The position numbers were made by a program, and so were the translations under genes. A stretch of 64,000 nucleotides of DNA from Aquila chrysaetos chrysaetos (Eukaryota > Chordata > Aves > Accipitriformes > Accipitridae): NCBI RefSeq assembly GCF_900496995.4, contig NC_044014.1:14658501-14722500 (forward strand), in the 5' to 3' direction. Under the pieces are notes generated by a model that did no database searches, was not told where the DNA came from, and worked only from the letters and a program-made list of their open reading frames with translations. Below are positions 39,901 through 51,320 of this stretch, one piece after another (position 1 is the first letter of the stretch; each line of letters opens with the position of its first letter).

Positions 39901-42900
39901 TAGAGCAAGATGAGTTTGCACTGAATTATAATTCCTCTCCACCTTCTGTATTTGTGCGTGGGCAGCTGACCACCAATTTGTAATTTGTGCTTAGAAGTCG
40001 ATGGAGACAGTGCAGTCAGTCCATCTTCATCTGAAATGTGCATCAGCTCCGGGAAAGGTGCTCACATCATGACTATCATTATGAACAAACACAAGGAGGA
40101 AGGCACTGCACAGTCACATCTGCTCACGGAACAACGTCTACTGCCTTAAGTCTCAACAACAGCCATGAATTCTCTATCCGAAAGCCGGGTGCAAGGATGA
40201 GCTCCAGCTGTTCAGCTCAGGCACATGTGAAAGAGGAGAGAGTCAGGATGTGGAGGAGGATTCGTGAGACGGCTGGAAGGTAGCATCTACATGCAAAAAG
40301 AGCTCACTGGAGAAGGATGGCTGGACAGACTGCTAGATTTTGTACACAGGGATGCTTTCATGCTGTGAAGGGGGCAAGATCAGATGAGTGCATTTGCGTC
40401 TAAGGACTCTGGGTATTTTGCAAAGATCTCTAACTCTGAAGTGCTGTGCAGCAGTGAAGCAAACACAGTTAAAAATTCCCTTTGCAAAGCCTGCGTTTGT
40501 GCCTTCTGGGTACATCATCCCTCAAGGGGTTACACAAGAAACCAGGCAACCACAAACAAGGTGTAATTATGAAGAATCACAAGAACAGCAGTACACATGA
40601 AGCCTGAGCCACCATTGCCAGAGCCTTGGGCAAACATGTCAGAATTTACACCCTGAGAGGATGCTCAGAGTAGGAGGCGTGACACAGGGAATGAGTGTCA
40701 CAGAATAAAACACAGAGCAGTGAGTGGATACTGCCCAGGTCCTTTTGACTTTGAAATTCATGGGGTCCAGCAGCCTGGACAACTCACTGGCACACATGTG
40801 AGTGGGGGTGCTAAGAAATTGGACATACTATGGCTTGACCATACTGTGGCTTACACACATTGGAAACTTTAATCTCAACAATAATCCAAAGGAGTGAATG
40901 CTTTCCTCATTCTTCCTGTTTTCCTCCATCTCCAGATGGAGAAACTGAGGCAACAAGCTGATTTGGCATATGTGGCACTTAAAGCAGCAAAGGGGCTGAG
41001 GATGGGGATATGCCATACGTCCCTTCCAGAGCAAGATTTGGAACACTGAACCCTGCTGATTTCATGCACCCATTAATCTAATTCTTTGCCTTATATATTG
41101 AAGAAGGATCTGCAAAAGAAATCAGCTCTTGATTGATTTGCTGTAATTAAATGGCTGGCATCAGGACTTCAACATATGTGGAAGAAAAAGCCACACCTAT
41201 CCATGAAATGCACGCTGCAGGGAGAAAAGATCACTTGGGAGATACTCACCATACCTAATTGTTGGGCTAATCTCCTAATTTATGTATTTTTAATTGCATG
41301 AATGACAGTTGGCCAATGGCATTCTTGATGTAGCATGCATCACTCCAAAATGAAATGCCCTGCAGCTGCTACATCAGGAAGGTTTGCCCCCATTGCTGTC
41401 ACCTCTGAAACCGATGCGGAGTTGGATGTAAGACTCAGGTGGGACAGAAGCAAATTCAGTATTATGAATTAAAATAGGACAGGATGACGAGAGTTTGCTC
41501 TCAGTCATAGGCGAACAACTTCTTGCCTGTGGGTTTCTAACAGGACAACAGATTTCACAGCAGCAGCCAGCACAGTCTGTGAAGATACTTCTAGAACTAT
41601 TAGCTTAAAGTGAAGAAGGCGAACAGATCTGTAGATGTAAAGCCTCATCAACATTTATAAAATGCTTAGTCTCAGACAGCAGTCAACAAAAAGTCATCAT
41701 GACAGGTGATCATCCAATTTGGTGTTCCTTCCCTGAGAAAGCTAAATCCTAGGTCACCTCTTTTGTAAGAAATGTAGATACTTGTTTTCTACGAGTGGGA
41801 TAGGAAAGAAGGGTCCATCTTTCACAACACACTGGCTCTACAGTGTGCAGACTCTGAAAACATGTTTTGTACAGCCAGCTTGATGCTTCAGATTAATTCT
41901 GTTTATTTTCTGACCTTTATATTAGCAGTTCTCCCATTCATCAGCACAGAATCTGCACAAGAGCAGAAGCTGCTGTCTGACCTTCAAGGCAGAACAACAG
42001 TAGAACTTACATGGCACTTTGGCGTCTTGTATATACACAGACATCCATCCTGTTCTCCTGGACTGATGCTTGTGCAGCCCAGCAAGTTCCTCTTCCTGAT
42101 GGCGTCAAGCTACTAGGCTTGCTTTTCTAAGCTTTTCAGAGCCCCAGCTGCATCCTGCAGGACAACAGGGTTGACTCCCGTCCTTAGTTAACCCTGACTT
42201 CCAGCATCCATCAGCCTGTCATTGTGCCCCCTTCTCCTTTTCTGTAGAAATTAGCCCATGCTCATGCACACACTCCATCCAGCCCACTCATATACCCTGA
42301 ACCTCTGGCCTATTTCCAACCCTGCACCCACGGTATGCAATTCGTACTCTTTCTTGCCCCACAAGCTCTGGCAAAGCCTGTCCTAGCCCTGCTTGGCTCT
42401 CATCCCTATCGGTCGTTCAAAGTCAACGTTTTATTTCACATTTGCCAGAAAGGGAAAACTTTCGGAAGAGGAAGAAAGGTGCAGAAAGACTGCATGGACT
42501 TTTCTTAGGGTTTCTTATTCCTCCAGTCCTCCTACATTCCTCCCTCTCATGCTCTACAGTTGCTAGGTTGAGATCTCGCCCTGTATCAACCACTTATTAA
42601 ATTTTCCATCAAGCAGCTTCATGCTGCCCATGCTGCCCTTCCTGTTTAGAAGACACTTTCCGTAAAAGTAAGCAAAGCCATTTCATTTATCTGCCTTAAA
42701 ATTTAACAAACTCCTCTACTGCAGTGCCCTGTGAGCCTTCCCCAGCAGCCAGTGTGCCTGTGCAGAGACCACCACTGACTACGACATCCAACATCCCAAC
42801 AGCATCTCGTTCTGGTGCAACAGGGAGCACAAAATTCCACACCATGATTCCTGCCACAGCAGTAACAGTCTGGGGCTCACCCGCAGCAGCATTTTCGGGA

Positions 42901-45900
42901 AGATGTTCACCCCAACTTGAAAGCACCATGCAATAGCAGAGATCTCATACTCAAGAGAACTTAATGCAACAATTGACCTCACAGTTAAAAATGTGTGCAT
43001 ACTGTCCTGCTGTAAGTTTGCTAACTTGAACCTCCATGTCTTGCATCATGTAACGTCTTCATCTGACAGATGAAGGAGTCCTGTCCTCTCACAGGTTTTC
43101 CAGAACCAGATCCAGCTGTAGACATGCCTTTATATTATAACCTTTTGACTTCCCATTTCTTTCACTTGGTTGCTACATTCTCTCTGAAGCTGCTTGTGTG
43201 AAATACATACAAATCCAATAACTGTACTATATGAAAGAGCAAGAAAAAGAGCAAAAGTAAGAGAATCGCTTCCTTTGGCTAATCGATTCCTTTGGGAAGT
43301 TCCATTTTAATGAACAAAGTCAGTCTGTTTATCTGCAAAAGAGGTTATAGTAAGGGTCTGACCCTCTGTACTGACAAGCAGAAGCTAGATAGTTTTTACA
43401 TTTTTTAGCAGCCATTTTGCAAAGTGCTACTTATGTATTCATTATGAACTATGCTCAAAGTCAATAATATGAAAACAGTTATTAAAAGGGGAGAATAAAT
43501 AGGGTGGTTAGAAAATACCAATTTCTCCCACACATACTGGTCACATTTGTTGAGCTCTGGCATGCAAATATCAGTTATACTCTTGCAATATTTAGGTGAT
43601 GAGGGTTTAAGTCCCTTTTAATTCAAGCCTATTGTGGTACCACACTGGAGAACTCGGTGGGGCCTGCTGAGCCCCAGCTGTATGTTAAGGCAACACCAAG
43701 GCTGCCTCCTTCCGCAGCAGAAAGCTTCAAGGGGCACATTTGTGCTGTATCCCACAGGCCCAGATCTCACCACTAAGCTGGGGCTTACACAAAGGACCAG
43801 AACTGAGCAGAGGATATTTCCAGGAGAATCAGCTCCTCCCTATTTAAAGGGTCCTTTGATCTACAAGAGAAATCTAACAGGAATTTAGCACAGCTAGTAG
43901 TCAAGCCTTTGATCTTCCCTTTGGAGTTTCACTGTCTGTCAGCCAGCCTGAACCCCTACTTCCAGCAATATGAGCCAGAGATTCCTCTCTAGCACATTAC
44001 TAGACTGACCAGTGTTGCAGGGTTTTTTGCTCCCATTCACTTTACTTTTGGGTAATTTCTCCCTTGAAACGTTTTCTTGGACAATGGACCTTCTCTTCAG
44101 TCTCACTTTCACGTGTCTGTCAAGATGGTGAATATTTCTACTGAGGTGGCAGGCAGACCATTGTGGCAGAACATAGAGCCTGAGAGATATTTGCCTTCTA
44201 AAGAAGATCCTACATTCTTTGCAGATCTAAATGGGTTTCTGTTAAAGCAGGGACAAATCAAGACTTTGATGACAGATGCCAGTGCCAACCTCATATCCTA
44301 TTTCTGCATCCAAATATTTGCTTTTAATTAAATTTACTGCCCAAATTAACAGTGGAGGTGCCCAGATTTCTAACTGGGTCATCACAAGCCAACTTTACAT
44401 CATGCTGAGAAGCAGCAACCTCAAGGAATACTGGGAAAAAACCCAAACTTTTACTAAACGTGGTCAGTTAGAGAAAGGGGAAGTGTGTTAAGGGTGATTA
44501 GTCTGTACCTCTAAATACGTTTGACATCCTCCGTACCTAAAATGGTGGTTGAGATTATCAAAGGGAAGGCACCCAACAGCTTTGGTATACTAGTCAGTAG
44601 TCAAGTGTCAAGGCATTAAGCACGTCTTGACCCTACATGTTGTTTTACCTGCAGGTGGAATTATTTTGCGGTACTGTTTCCCAACCATATTGCACATGAG
44701 GACTGGTGATGTTTTAACACCTTTTTAGTCCAGCTCCTTTTCCCACTCAACACATTCCTCACTGGAAGGGCTGCTGACAGCCTCTGGCCCCACTGCTAGC
44801 GTGGTAATGGTCTGACCTAATCCTATTCCTATCCAGACCCCTCAACCTTTCCCTATCTGGTTCCAGGACAGCAGTGCAGCTTCACAGCCTCCAAGGTTTA
44901 CAAACTCCAAATGAACTTAAAGCAATAAGAAAAGTCTGGGTTTTGAGTTCCCAGTCTTCCACAGCCTGCAGAGCCCCCAGACAGCAAACAGCCCCCAACA
45001 ACACCTTGCAGAATGACAAAAGCAGTACTGAACAGCCAGTCAACCAAGACAGATTCAACCTTAGACTGGTTGTAGAAACAGGACACGTCCAGTACTTGCC
45101 CTCCTGACAAGTTCCCATCCAAGCTGGCCAACGCCTGTGTAGTTCCTGAAGCTGAACACCACCTTCAGAGGTCCCCAGACAGGCTGACCAGGTTGCTCAT
45201 TAATTCCCTCCTGGTCTCTGTGAGGAGTCCCAAGCAGATTGCACTGAATTTGGCTGAATCTCAAAAAGATGACCTGGAAACAGCAGGAATAACCTTCTCT
45301 TCCCAGTCTACAGATCGCTGCTGGTGGCACTGGATATGCAGCCTGCTGGTAGCATCTGAAGTCACCATTTCTCTTTGCTCTTTGACTCAAATGGTGGGAG
45401 CCAGCCAGAAACTCAGAAATGTCAAGTTTAGTATCATAAAGCCCCATTGATTTTCAAAGACAATTTGTAGTGCATTCATGATGGGAAGCACTTCTCACCA
45501 GGAGAATATCAGGGACTGATGAATTCAGCAAAACAGGTGCAACTATTTCTTTTTCCAAGAGTACAGTCCTGTCCCAGAAGTGAGGACTAACCCCACAGGC
45601 AAATACCAGACTTAATTTTGGCTTAACAGCCAGGATCAGCCAGCATGCATTTCAAAACTGTACTCTTGAAATGCACAACTAAACCAGGGAGGAACAGAGG
45701 AGAGCACAAGTCCTCGACAGGGCTTATTTGAATAATCTTGCTGACAGATCTGTTCTTTTCTCAAAATTTCCAGTCTGCACAACAGATCACAATATGAAAT
45801 CAGATACTGTCACTGGGCTCTGATAAATGTGAACATAAGGACTAAACACTCCCTTCCCGTATGAATAAATACTCCAATTCAAACTGCACCACTCGTATTG

Positions 45901-46490
45901 TTCATGCTGTCACTAAAATCCTGCAGGCGGCATTAGAGCCTAGTAACTGAGCATCACCCATCATTACTCACTTCACCAACAGATATAGATTTTTCAGCTC
46001 TCATTTACTGTCTAACATATTCCTGACATTATTATCTCTTCTAAAAGCTTCTGCATGATTTATGCCTACTGGATTCAAAAGGAAATTTTGCTTCTCTGCC
46101 TATGCATTAATGACGAGAGTTTCAGTGTCTCCAAGACATTTAGAAAACAAATTCCCCTTTAATTTTAAAATTGCAAGCAAAGAAGAAGCTACTACACTAT
46201 TAGGCTAATTTTTGCAGTGTTTAAATGACTGTCTGTTAAAAACTTGCAGCTCCCTTCCAGTCTGAATTTGCTGACTTGCAAGTTCCATGTCAGCGGAGCT
46301 AGTTAGATGTTTTTCTGTTTGATCCAACAGGCAAAGTAGATACTTATGAATTGTGGTTCCATCATTCAACCTTCTTTTCCACAAATTGAACAGGTCAAGG
46401 CCCTAGTTACAGCCTTACTAGTAGTTAAGGCCAATTGCCAAGGCAGGGGTTTTGCTTTTATATAATTCTTACAGTTCTTATCTTCAGCCT
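36951..46490. other. Intergenic DNA upstream of NEURL1
   Basis: No gene is recognised. The open frames are short and unlike any family I know. The only nameable element is the MIR-like remnant at 40870-40960. Confidence 0.6.
40870..40960 (+). repeat. MIR-like SINE core remnant
   Basis: TAATCTCAACAATAATCC is followed 50-60 bp later by CCAGATGGAGAAACTGAGGC, the same order and spacing as the MIR core (TAATCCTCACAACAACCC ... ACAGATGAGGAAACTGAGGC). MIR copies are few and very old in birds. The match is short, so chance similarity is possible. Confidence 0.45.
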
Positions 46491-47469
46491 TGCTGTGGAT
46501 TAAGCCCAGCCAGCAACAAAGCACCACGAGGCCACTTGCTCACTCCTCCCCCCCGGTGGGATGGGGAGGAGAAATTATAAAGAAAAGCTCGTGGGTTGAG
46601 ACAAGGACAGGGAGGCATCACTCACCAATTACGGTCATGGGCAAAAAACAGACTCAGCTTGGGGAAGAAACAAAATCAGTTTAATTTGTTACCAATCAAA
46701 TCAGAGCAGGAGAATGAGAAATAAAACCAAATCTTAGAAACACCTTCCCCCCACCCCTTCCTTCTTCCCAGATCAACTCCACTCCCGATTTTCTCTGCCT
46801 CCTTCCCTGCAGCGGTTGAGGGGGACAGGGAATGGGTGTTGTGGTCAGTTCATCACACATCGTCTCTGCTGCTCCTTCCTCCTCAGGAGGAGAACTCCTC
46901 TACTCTTCCCCTGCTCCAGCGTGGGGTCCTTCCCACAGGAGACAGTCCTCCACGAACTTCTCCAACACGAGTCCTTCCCACGGGCTGCAGTTCTTCACAA
47001 ACTGCTCCAGCATGGGTCCTCTCTGCGGGCTACAGTCCTTCAGGAACAGACTGCCCCAGCACAGGCTCTCCCATGGAGTCATGGCCACCTTCAGGGGCAT
47101 CCACCTGCTCCGGCATGGGCTCCTCCCTGGGCTGCAAGTGGGAATCTGCTCCCCCACCCGCCTCCATGGGCCTGGGGGGGACAGCCTGCCATCTCACCAC
47201 AGGCTGCAGGGGCAACCCCTCCTCCCCTCCTCCCTCACTGACCTCGGTGTCTGCATTGGTGTCCTCTCACATTCCAATCCCCCTACTCACTGCAGGTTCA
47301 CCCTCTTAAATCTGTTATCCCAGAGGCACTACCACCATCGCCGATGGGCTCGGCCTTGGCCAGAGACTGGTCCAACTTTGAGCCAGGGAAGCTTCTAGCA
47401 GCTTCTCACAGGAGCCACCCCTGCAGCCCCTCCCCTGCCACCAAAACCCCACCACACAAGCCCAATGCA
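46491..47469. mobile_element. Solo LTR of an avian endogenous retrovirus
   Basis: The block opens TGCTGTGGATTAAGCCCAGC and closes near CCCAATGCA, the TG...CA ends of an LTR. It carries stretches familiar from a widespread bird LTR group: CACTCCTCCCCCCGGTGGGATGG near the left end, GTGGGTTGAGACAAGGACAG, then CGATGGGCTCGGCCTTGGCCAG and AGCTTCTAGCAGCTTCTCACA near the right end. No gag, pol or env sequence flanks it, so it is a solo LTR left by recombination. I could not find a convincing target-site duplication. Open frames inside it (up to 188 codons) come from its GC-rich composition. It sits between NEURL1 and CALHM3. The family name and the transcriptional direction of the LTR are not certain. 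Confidence 0.8.
46914..47153. repeat. Degenerate 45-54 bp tandem units inside the LTR
   Basis: CTCCAGC/CTCCAAC/CCCCAGC/CTCCGGC-led units start at 46914, 46960, 47005, 47054 and 47108. Most are followed by a TCCTTCCCACGGGCTGCAG-like part and several by a TTCANNAAC-like part. The unit length drifts from 45 to 54 bp. This looks like an internal expansion within the LTR. Confidence 0.65.
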
Positions 47470-48918
47470 ACCCTCTTCACCTTTGCGGTAGTCAAAAGCC
47501 TTTAGGGTGGAATCTAGCCTCATTTTGGGAAGGAATTCAATAGCGAGAGCTGGGTTTGCAATGCTTCTGTCCACTTCCAGAGCACGCTTCTAGCTAAAAG
47601 AGGACACAGGCAATAAAACAATGATTATGCCAGATGCAGAGATTGAGAATTTGATAATCTGAAATAACCCAAAATACAATCCCTGCCTTGCACTTATATG
47701 GCTTAATCGTTCTGATCCGCTGCTCAGGTCGGAAAGCCATGGCTGGAAGCCAACAAACATCCGAGTGAAGCCAGCTCCGGGCGCTGCTTGTAACCCGCAG
47801 CAGCAAAGCCGGTTTGTGGTTGTTTTGTGGCCACTGTGTGCTGGCTTGGTTCCCCCCAAAATCAGCTTCAATCACACAGAGATTATTTACTCCTAATGAG
47901 CAAGGGTAGTTCTTGGCAATGAATCAGGGGAGGCCAGATGAAAAGCAGAGGGCTGGGAAAGTGGAGGTGAATACCAGAAATGGTGTAGAGGCACCAAGCT
48001 GAGCTGAAGGTGCTGCTTCAAGGCTGGGGAATTAGCAAGAAACCTACTCAGCCATTAACTGCTGGGGACCCTGGCTGAGACCAAGCCATGAAGGGATCAG
48101 TTCTCCTGACCCTCCTCACTCACCTATGCTGTCACTCCATCATTTTTTCTGATGTGGACCTCAAATATTTTCTGCAGTGCCCCTCAGAGTCACTACAGCA
48201 CGTTATTTTGCATAGATGGACTGCCATCAGCTACACAAAAGGGAAAATTTAATGAGGTTTAAAGACAAGAAATGACTCAAAGGGACATGTTCCCATTATA
48301 GAGAAGGGAGGGGAAGAGGTGGAGGGGGACAAGGGGGTCTGTCTGTGAAAGGTCTTGATGAAGGGACAGGGAGTAATTTACAACAGCACATTTAATGCTG
48401 CATGTGCTACCAAAGTCAAGACAACCAAGTTCCCCAGGAGGTTTAACGCAGAACAGTTCAGGGGCATTCAGAGCCTTGTTACTGCAGTCAAAACCTAAAG
48501 GAGCAGAGGCGTGGCTATTACGACACCACAGGATCCTATCAACCCACACGATGTGATTCTAGCTTTTTGCTTTGGAAAGGCAGGAGTGGTTAGACAGAGA
48601 CGGGATGTTAGCAAAGGCAGTGAGAAGGTGATTATCCTCTGCAGGACACAGTAGATAATTACTGCCTGTAGGACCACAAGGATTTAGCTTGGGACAGAGA
48701 ATACGGAAAATTGCAATGTGTCTTAAAAGACCATTTCTGCTGAGTCCATGATTGTTAGTATTAAGTAAAGTTATAAATTGCAGTCCATAATATTGTCTTC
48801 CAAAGGTATTTTGTGCTCTGCACTGAGGACCAGGACTGAGAGTGCAGAGTCTGTTTTGTGAAGAACCATCTGTCTCTGATGATCGCATGTTTTTGTCCTT
48901 AACTGTCTACAAGAGCTT

Positions 48919-48933
48919 GGGGGGGGGGGGGGG
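48919..48933. repeat. 15-base G homopolymer
   Basis: An isolated G run in the intergenic region between NEURL1 and CALHM3. Confidence 0.9.
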
Positions 48934-50144
48934 ATTCTGGGATGGTTAGTTGGTTTTAGCATATAGTTTCTGTAAGACTACCTGCTGCTTTGGATGAAGT
49001 TAATTGCTTTCTTGGGATTGTGTCTTCTAAAACATGCATGAATTACTCCTCATTATTATGCACCTGGGGACAGCGAGCAGGAACATGCCAGAGACCAGCA
49101 ATGCAGCAATAAACCCACAGCAACCTGCAGCCACCTCTTCCTCCCATCTTCCCTCTGATAAGGTGTTAGGGCTCAAGTTCTGAAGCTTTTAAGCTCAGAG
49201 ACAAGCTCCAAAGTCAGAACGTGTGAGAGAGGAGAAATAAGAGTTGGGCAGAGAAAGGAAAACTGTACCTTCAAGTCTCAACATCCTGAGATTCCTAGGA
49301 TTTGTTGGTTTCCTGTTTATCATGGTCAAGCATTGACAAAATCTGCCACAGGGATCATTCACAAGTCACTCGTCATCACAGAGAATATCTGCTGCTGGTG
49401 AAAGGAAGAGACCTCCCAGAGAAGATTAAGGCAGGCCGGTATTTTCCTGGGAGAAAGACAGAATTGCCACAATCAGATAACTGCATTTGTGTTTACAGCA
49501 TTCTGGAGACACCCAACACCATATAGATATCATAAATATACACGGAGAAGATTAACAATGTGAGGAGGTGGGTCATACACGCAGATAAAGTCAAGAGCTA
49601 GATGACAAGACAACCTTGTGAAACAGGACTCTAATTTTGCTGGAAAATGAATTGCAGCTACTGTGAAGCACCAAGTTTTAAATGCTTCAGGGATTGTGTT
49701 TTAGGTCAGGTGGCCCTAGCACCAGTAGGAGAATGAAACAGTGTTTTCATATCACAACATGGATTTTACTTAGGATCAGAGGTTCCCTATTAATCTGCAG
49801 AGGAACTGATGATCAGGCAGCAATGTGTGTGTATACACACATACTGGGTAATAAGCTCTCACAACTTCCATAATATTTAAGCTGTTATGTGAGCCCCAGA
49901 TACTTGGAAAAGCTCCTTCTTTGCAGCAGCTAAGAGCTAGGAGAGAAAATTTTGCCTGGATGATTAAGATGTCCTCTTCACAGTTCCTAAACAATCCTGT
50001 CGTCGCTACTCTTGAACGAACTGCCTTAAAAAGATAGCCGTTCTCCAGCCGAGCTGCTCTGAACCAGGGGAGTCCGTAAAACAAGACAGATTTTTATCTG
50101 GAAGAAAAGGCTTTTAGAAAAGCAGCAGCAGCTAGGGGTAGGGA

Positions 50145-50310
50145 GCTGTCAGAGGCACTCAGCACCTCCCGCGCGGGCTCCATCCCGGGTGACAGCGGCT
50201 GCGGTGGCTGCAGCTGCCGCCCGCGCAGGGCCCTGTCTGCTCGGATGAGGAGCGGCTGAGGCTTCATCCCTGTGACTGCGCCGCTGGGGGCCAGGGTGGT
50301 TGGCAAAGGG
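50145..50310. promoter_or_regulatory. Orphan CpG island A between NEURL1 and CALHM3
   Basis: About 13 CpG fall within roughly 140 bp (CCCGCGCGGG, GCCGCCCGCGCAGGG, TGCGCCGCTGG), dense enough for a small unmethylated island. The nearest known start codons are 14 kb away (NEURL1) and 7.3 kb away (CALHM3). A 111-codon minus-strand frame (50094-50429) covers it but is not recognisable. It could be the promoter of a non-coding RNA or a distal NEURL1 first exon. Confidence 0.45.
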
Positions 50311-51189
50311 GGCTGCCAAAGGATGTGACTAAAGGCTTCTGATGAGCAAGAGCTGCTGTTGGGTTTTTTTGGTTTTTTTCTCTGCAGAGAAATGCCACGG
50401 AGAAATGAGCTGAGTTTTCTGTTACTCACTCTGAGACAAGTTTCGAGTCAGCAGTGGTGCCTGAAGGAAACCTGAGACAAACCCGAACCCCGACCGGATT
50501 AAATACTGCTCTGTGTGATGGTGTACACCTTTGCAGAGAAGACATCATGCCTTGCTGCTTGCACATCCTCCTCTCACAGAGGCAGGGCTTTTTAACCATC
50601 ATGTTACACGAAAGTAAATAAGTACACAAGGCACTGGGAGAATAAATCTCCCACCTCGCAGCACCAAGAAATGTAGAGACAAGATGAATTTTAACCCCTA
50701 TGGAGAGAGATTGGGTTTTCTTGTAATAAGAAAACATCTGTAGTGTTTTGGTTATGATGTTTTGACGCATACCTCACTTTTCTCAGGAAACTCTGCTTCA
50801 TGGTTTACAGCACAGAGGAGCGGACCCTTACCACCACCCAGCCCTGCCGGTGGATTGCTTCACTCTCAGTTACCAGTACAACCTCTGCAGTTTATTTGCA
50901 GTGCATAAGAAAGAGTTAACATTGCTCTACCACACTTTTAGCCCAGAAAATGCCTGATGTCTCTTAAAACATTATGAAGATTTGTAGTTGAGATACATAC
51001 ACGAGATGAGCCCAAGCGTCCTGAATGACAACCGGGCTTGTGCTTCAACCTCCAGCACGACATCAGTGCTGCAGAAGTCCTGAAAACTCTATCACTGAGC
51101 AACACCACAGCAGGGCTGGCAGCGCTGATTTGCCCGGCACCACTTCCAGGGATGCTCAGCACTCCTGAAAAATCTCCCTCTTGCTTCTG

Positions 51190-51320
51190 AGTATGATCGG
51201 ACGGACGGAAGGACGGACGGACGGACAGCCCTTCCAGCGCGGGCGGTGCAGGGAGAAGCGGCTGGGAGCAGGCGGGAGCGCAGGAGCCGCAGCACCGCTC
51301 CGTGGTGACGGGTCCCTCTG
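51190..51320. promoter_or_regulatory. Orphan CpG island B between NEURL1 and CALHM3
   Basis: This follows island A by about 1 kb. CpG comes from the (GGAC)n array and from CAGCGCGGGCGG, GGCGGGAGCGC and CCGCAGCACCGC. A minus-strand frame of 80 codons spans it (51092-51334) without a recognisable product. The same alternatives as for island A apply. Confidence 0.45.
51199..51227. repeat. (GGAC)n microsatellite
   Basis: About seven GGAC units with one GGAA interruption, at the left edge of the small CpG island at 51.2 kb. Each unit adds a CpG, so part of the local CpG density comes from this array. Confidence 0.9.

Noticed and set aside
46832..47398. Open frames of 141-188 codons
   Set aside because: They lie entirely inside the solo LTR and result from its composition and tandem units; none resembles a retroviral protein.
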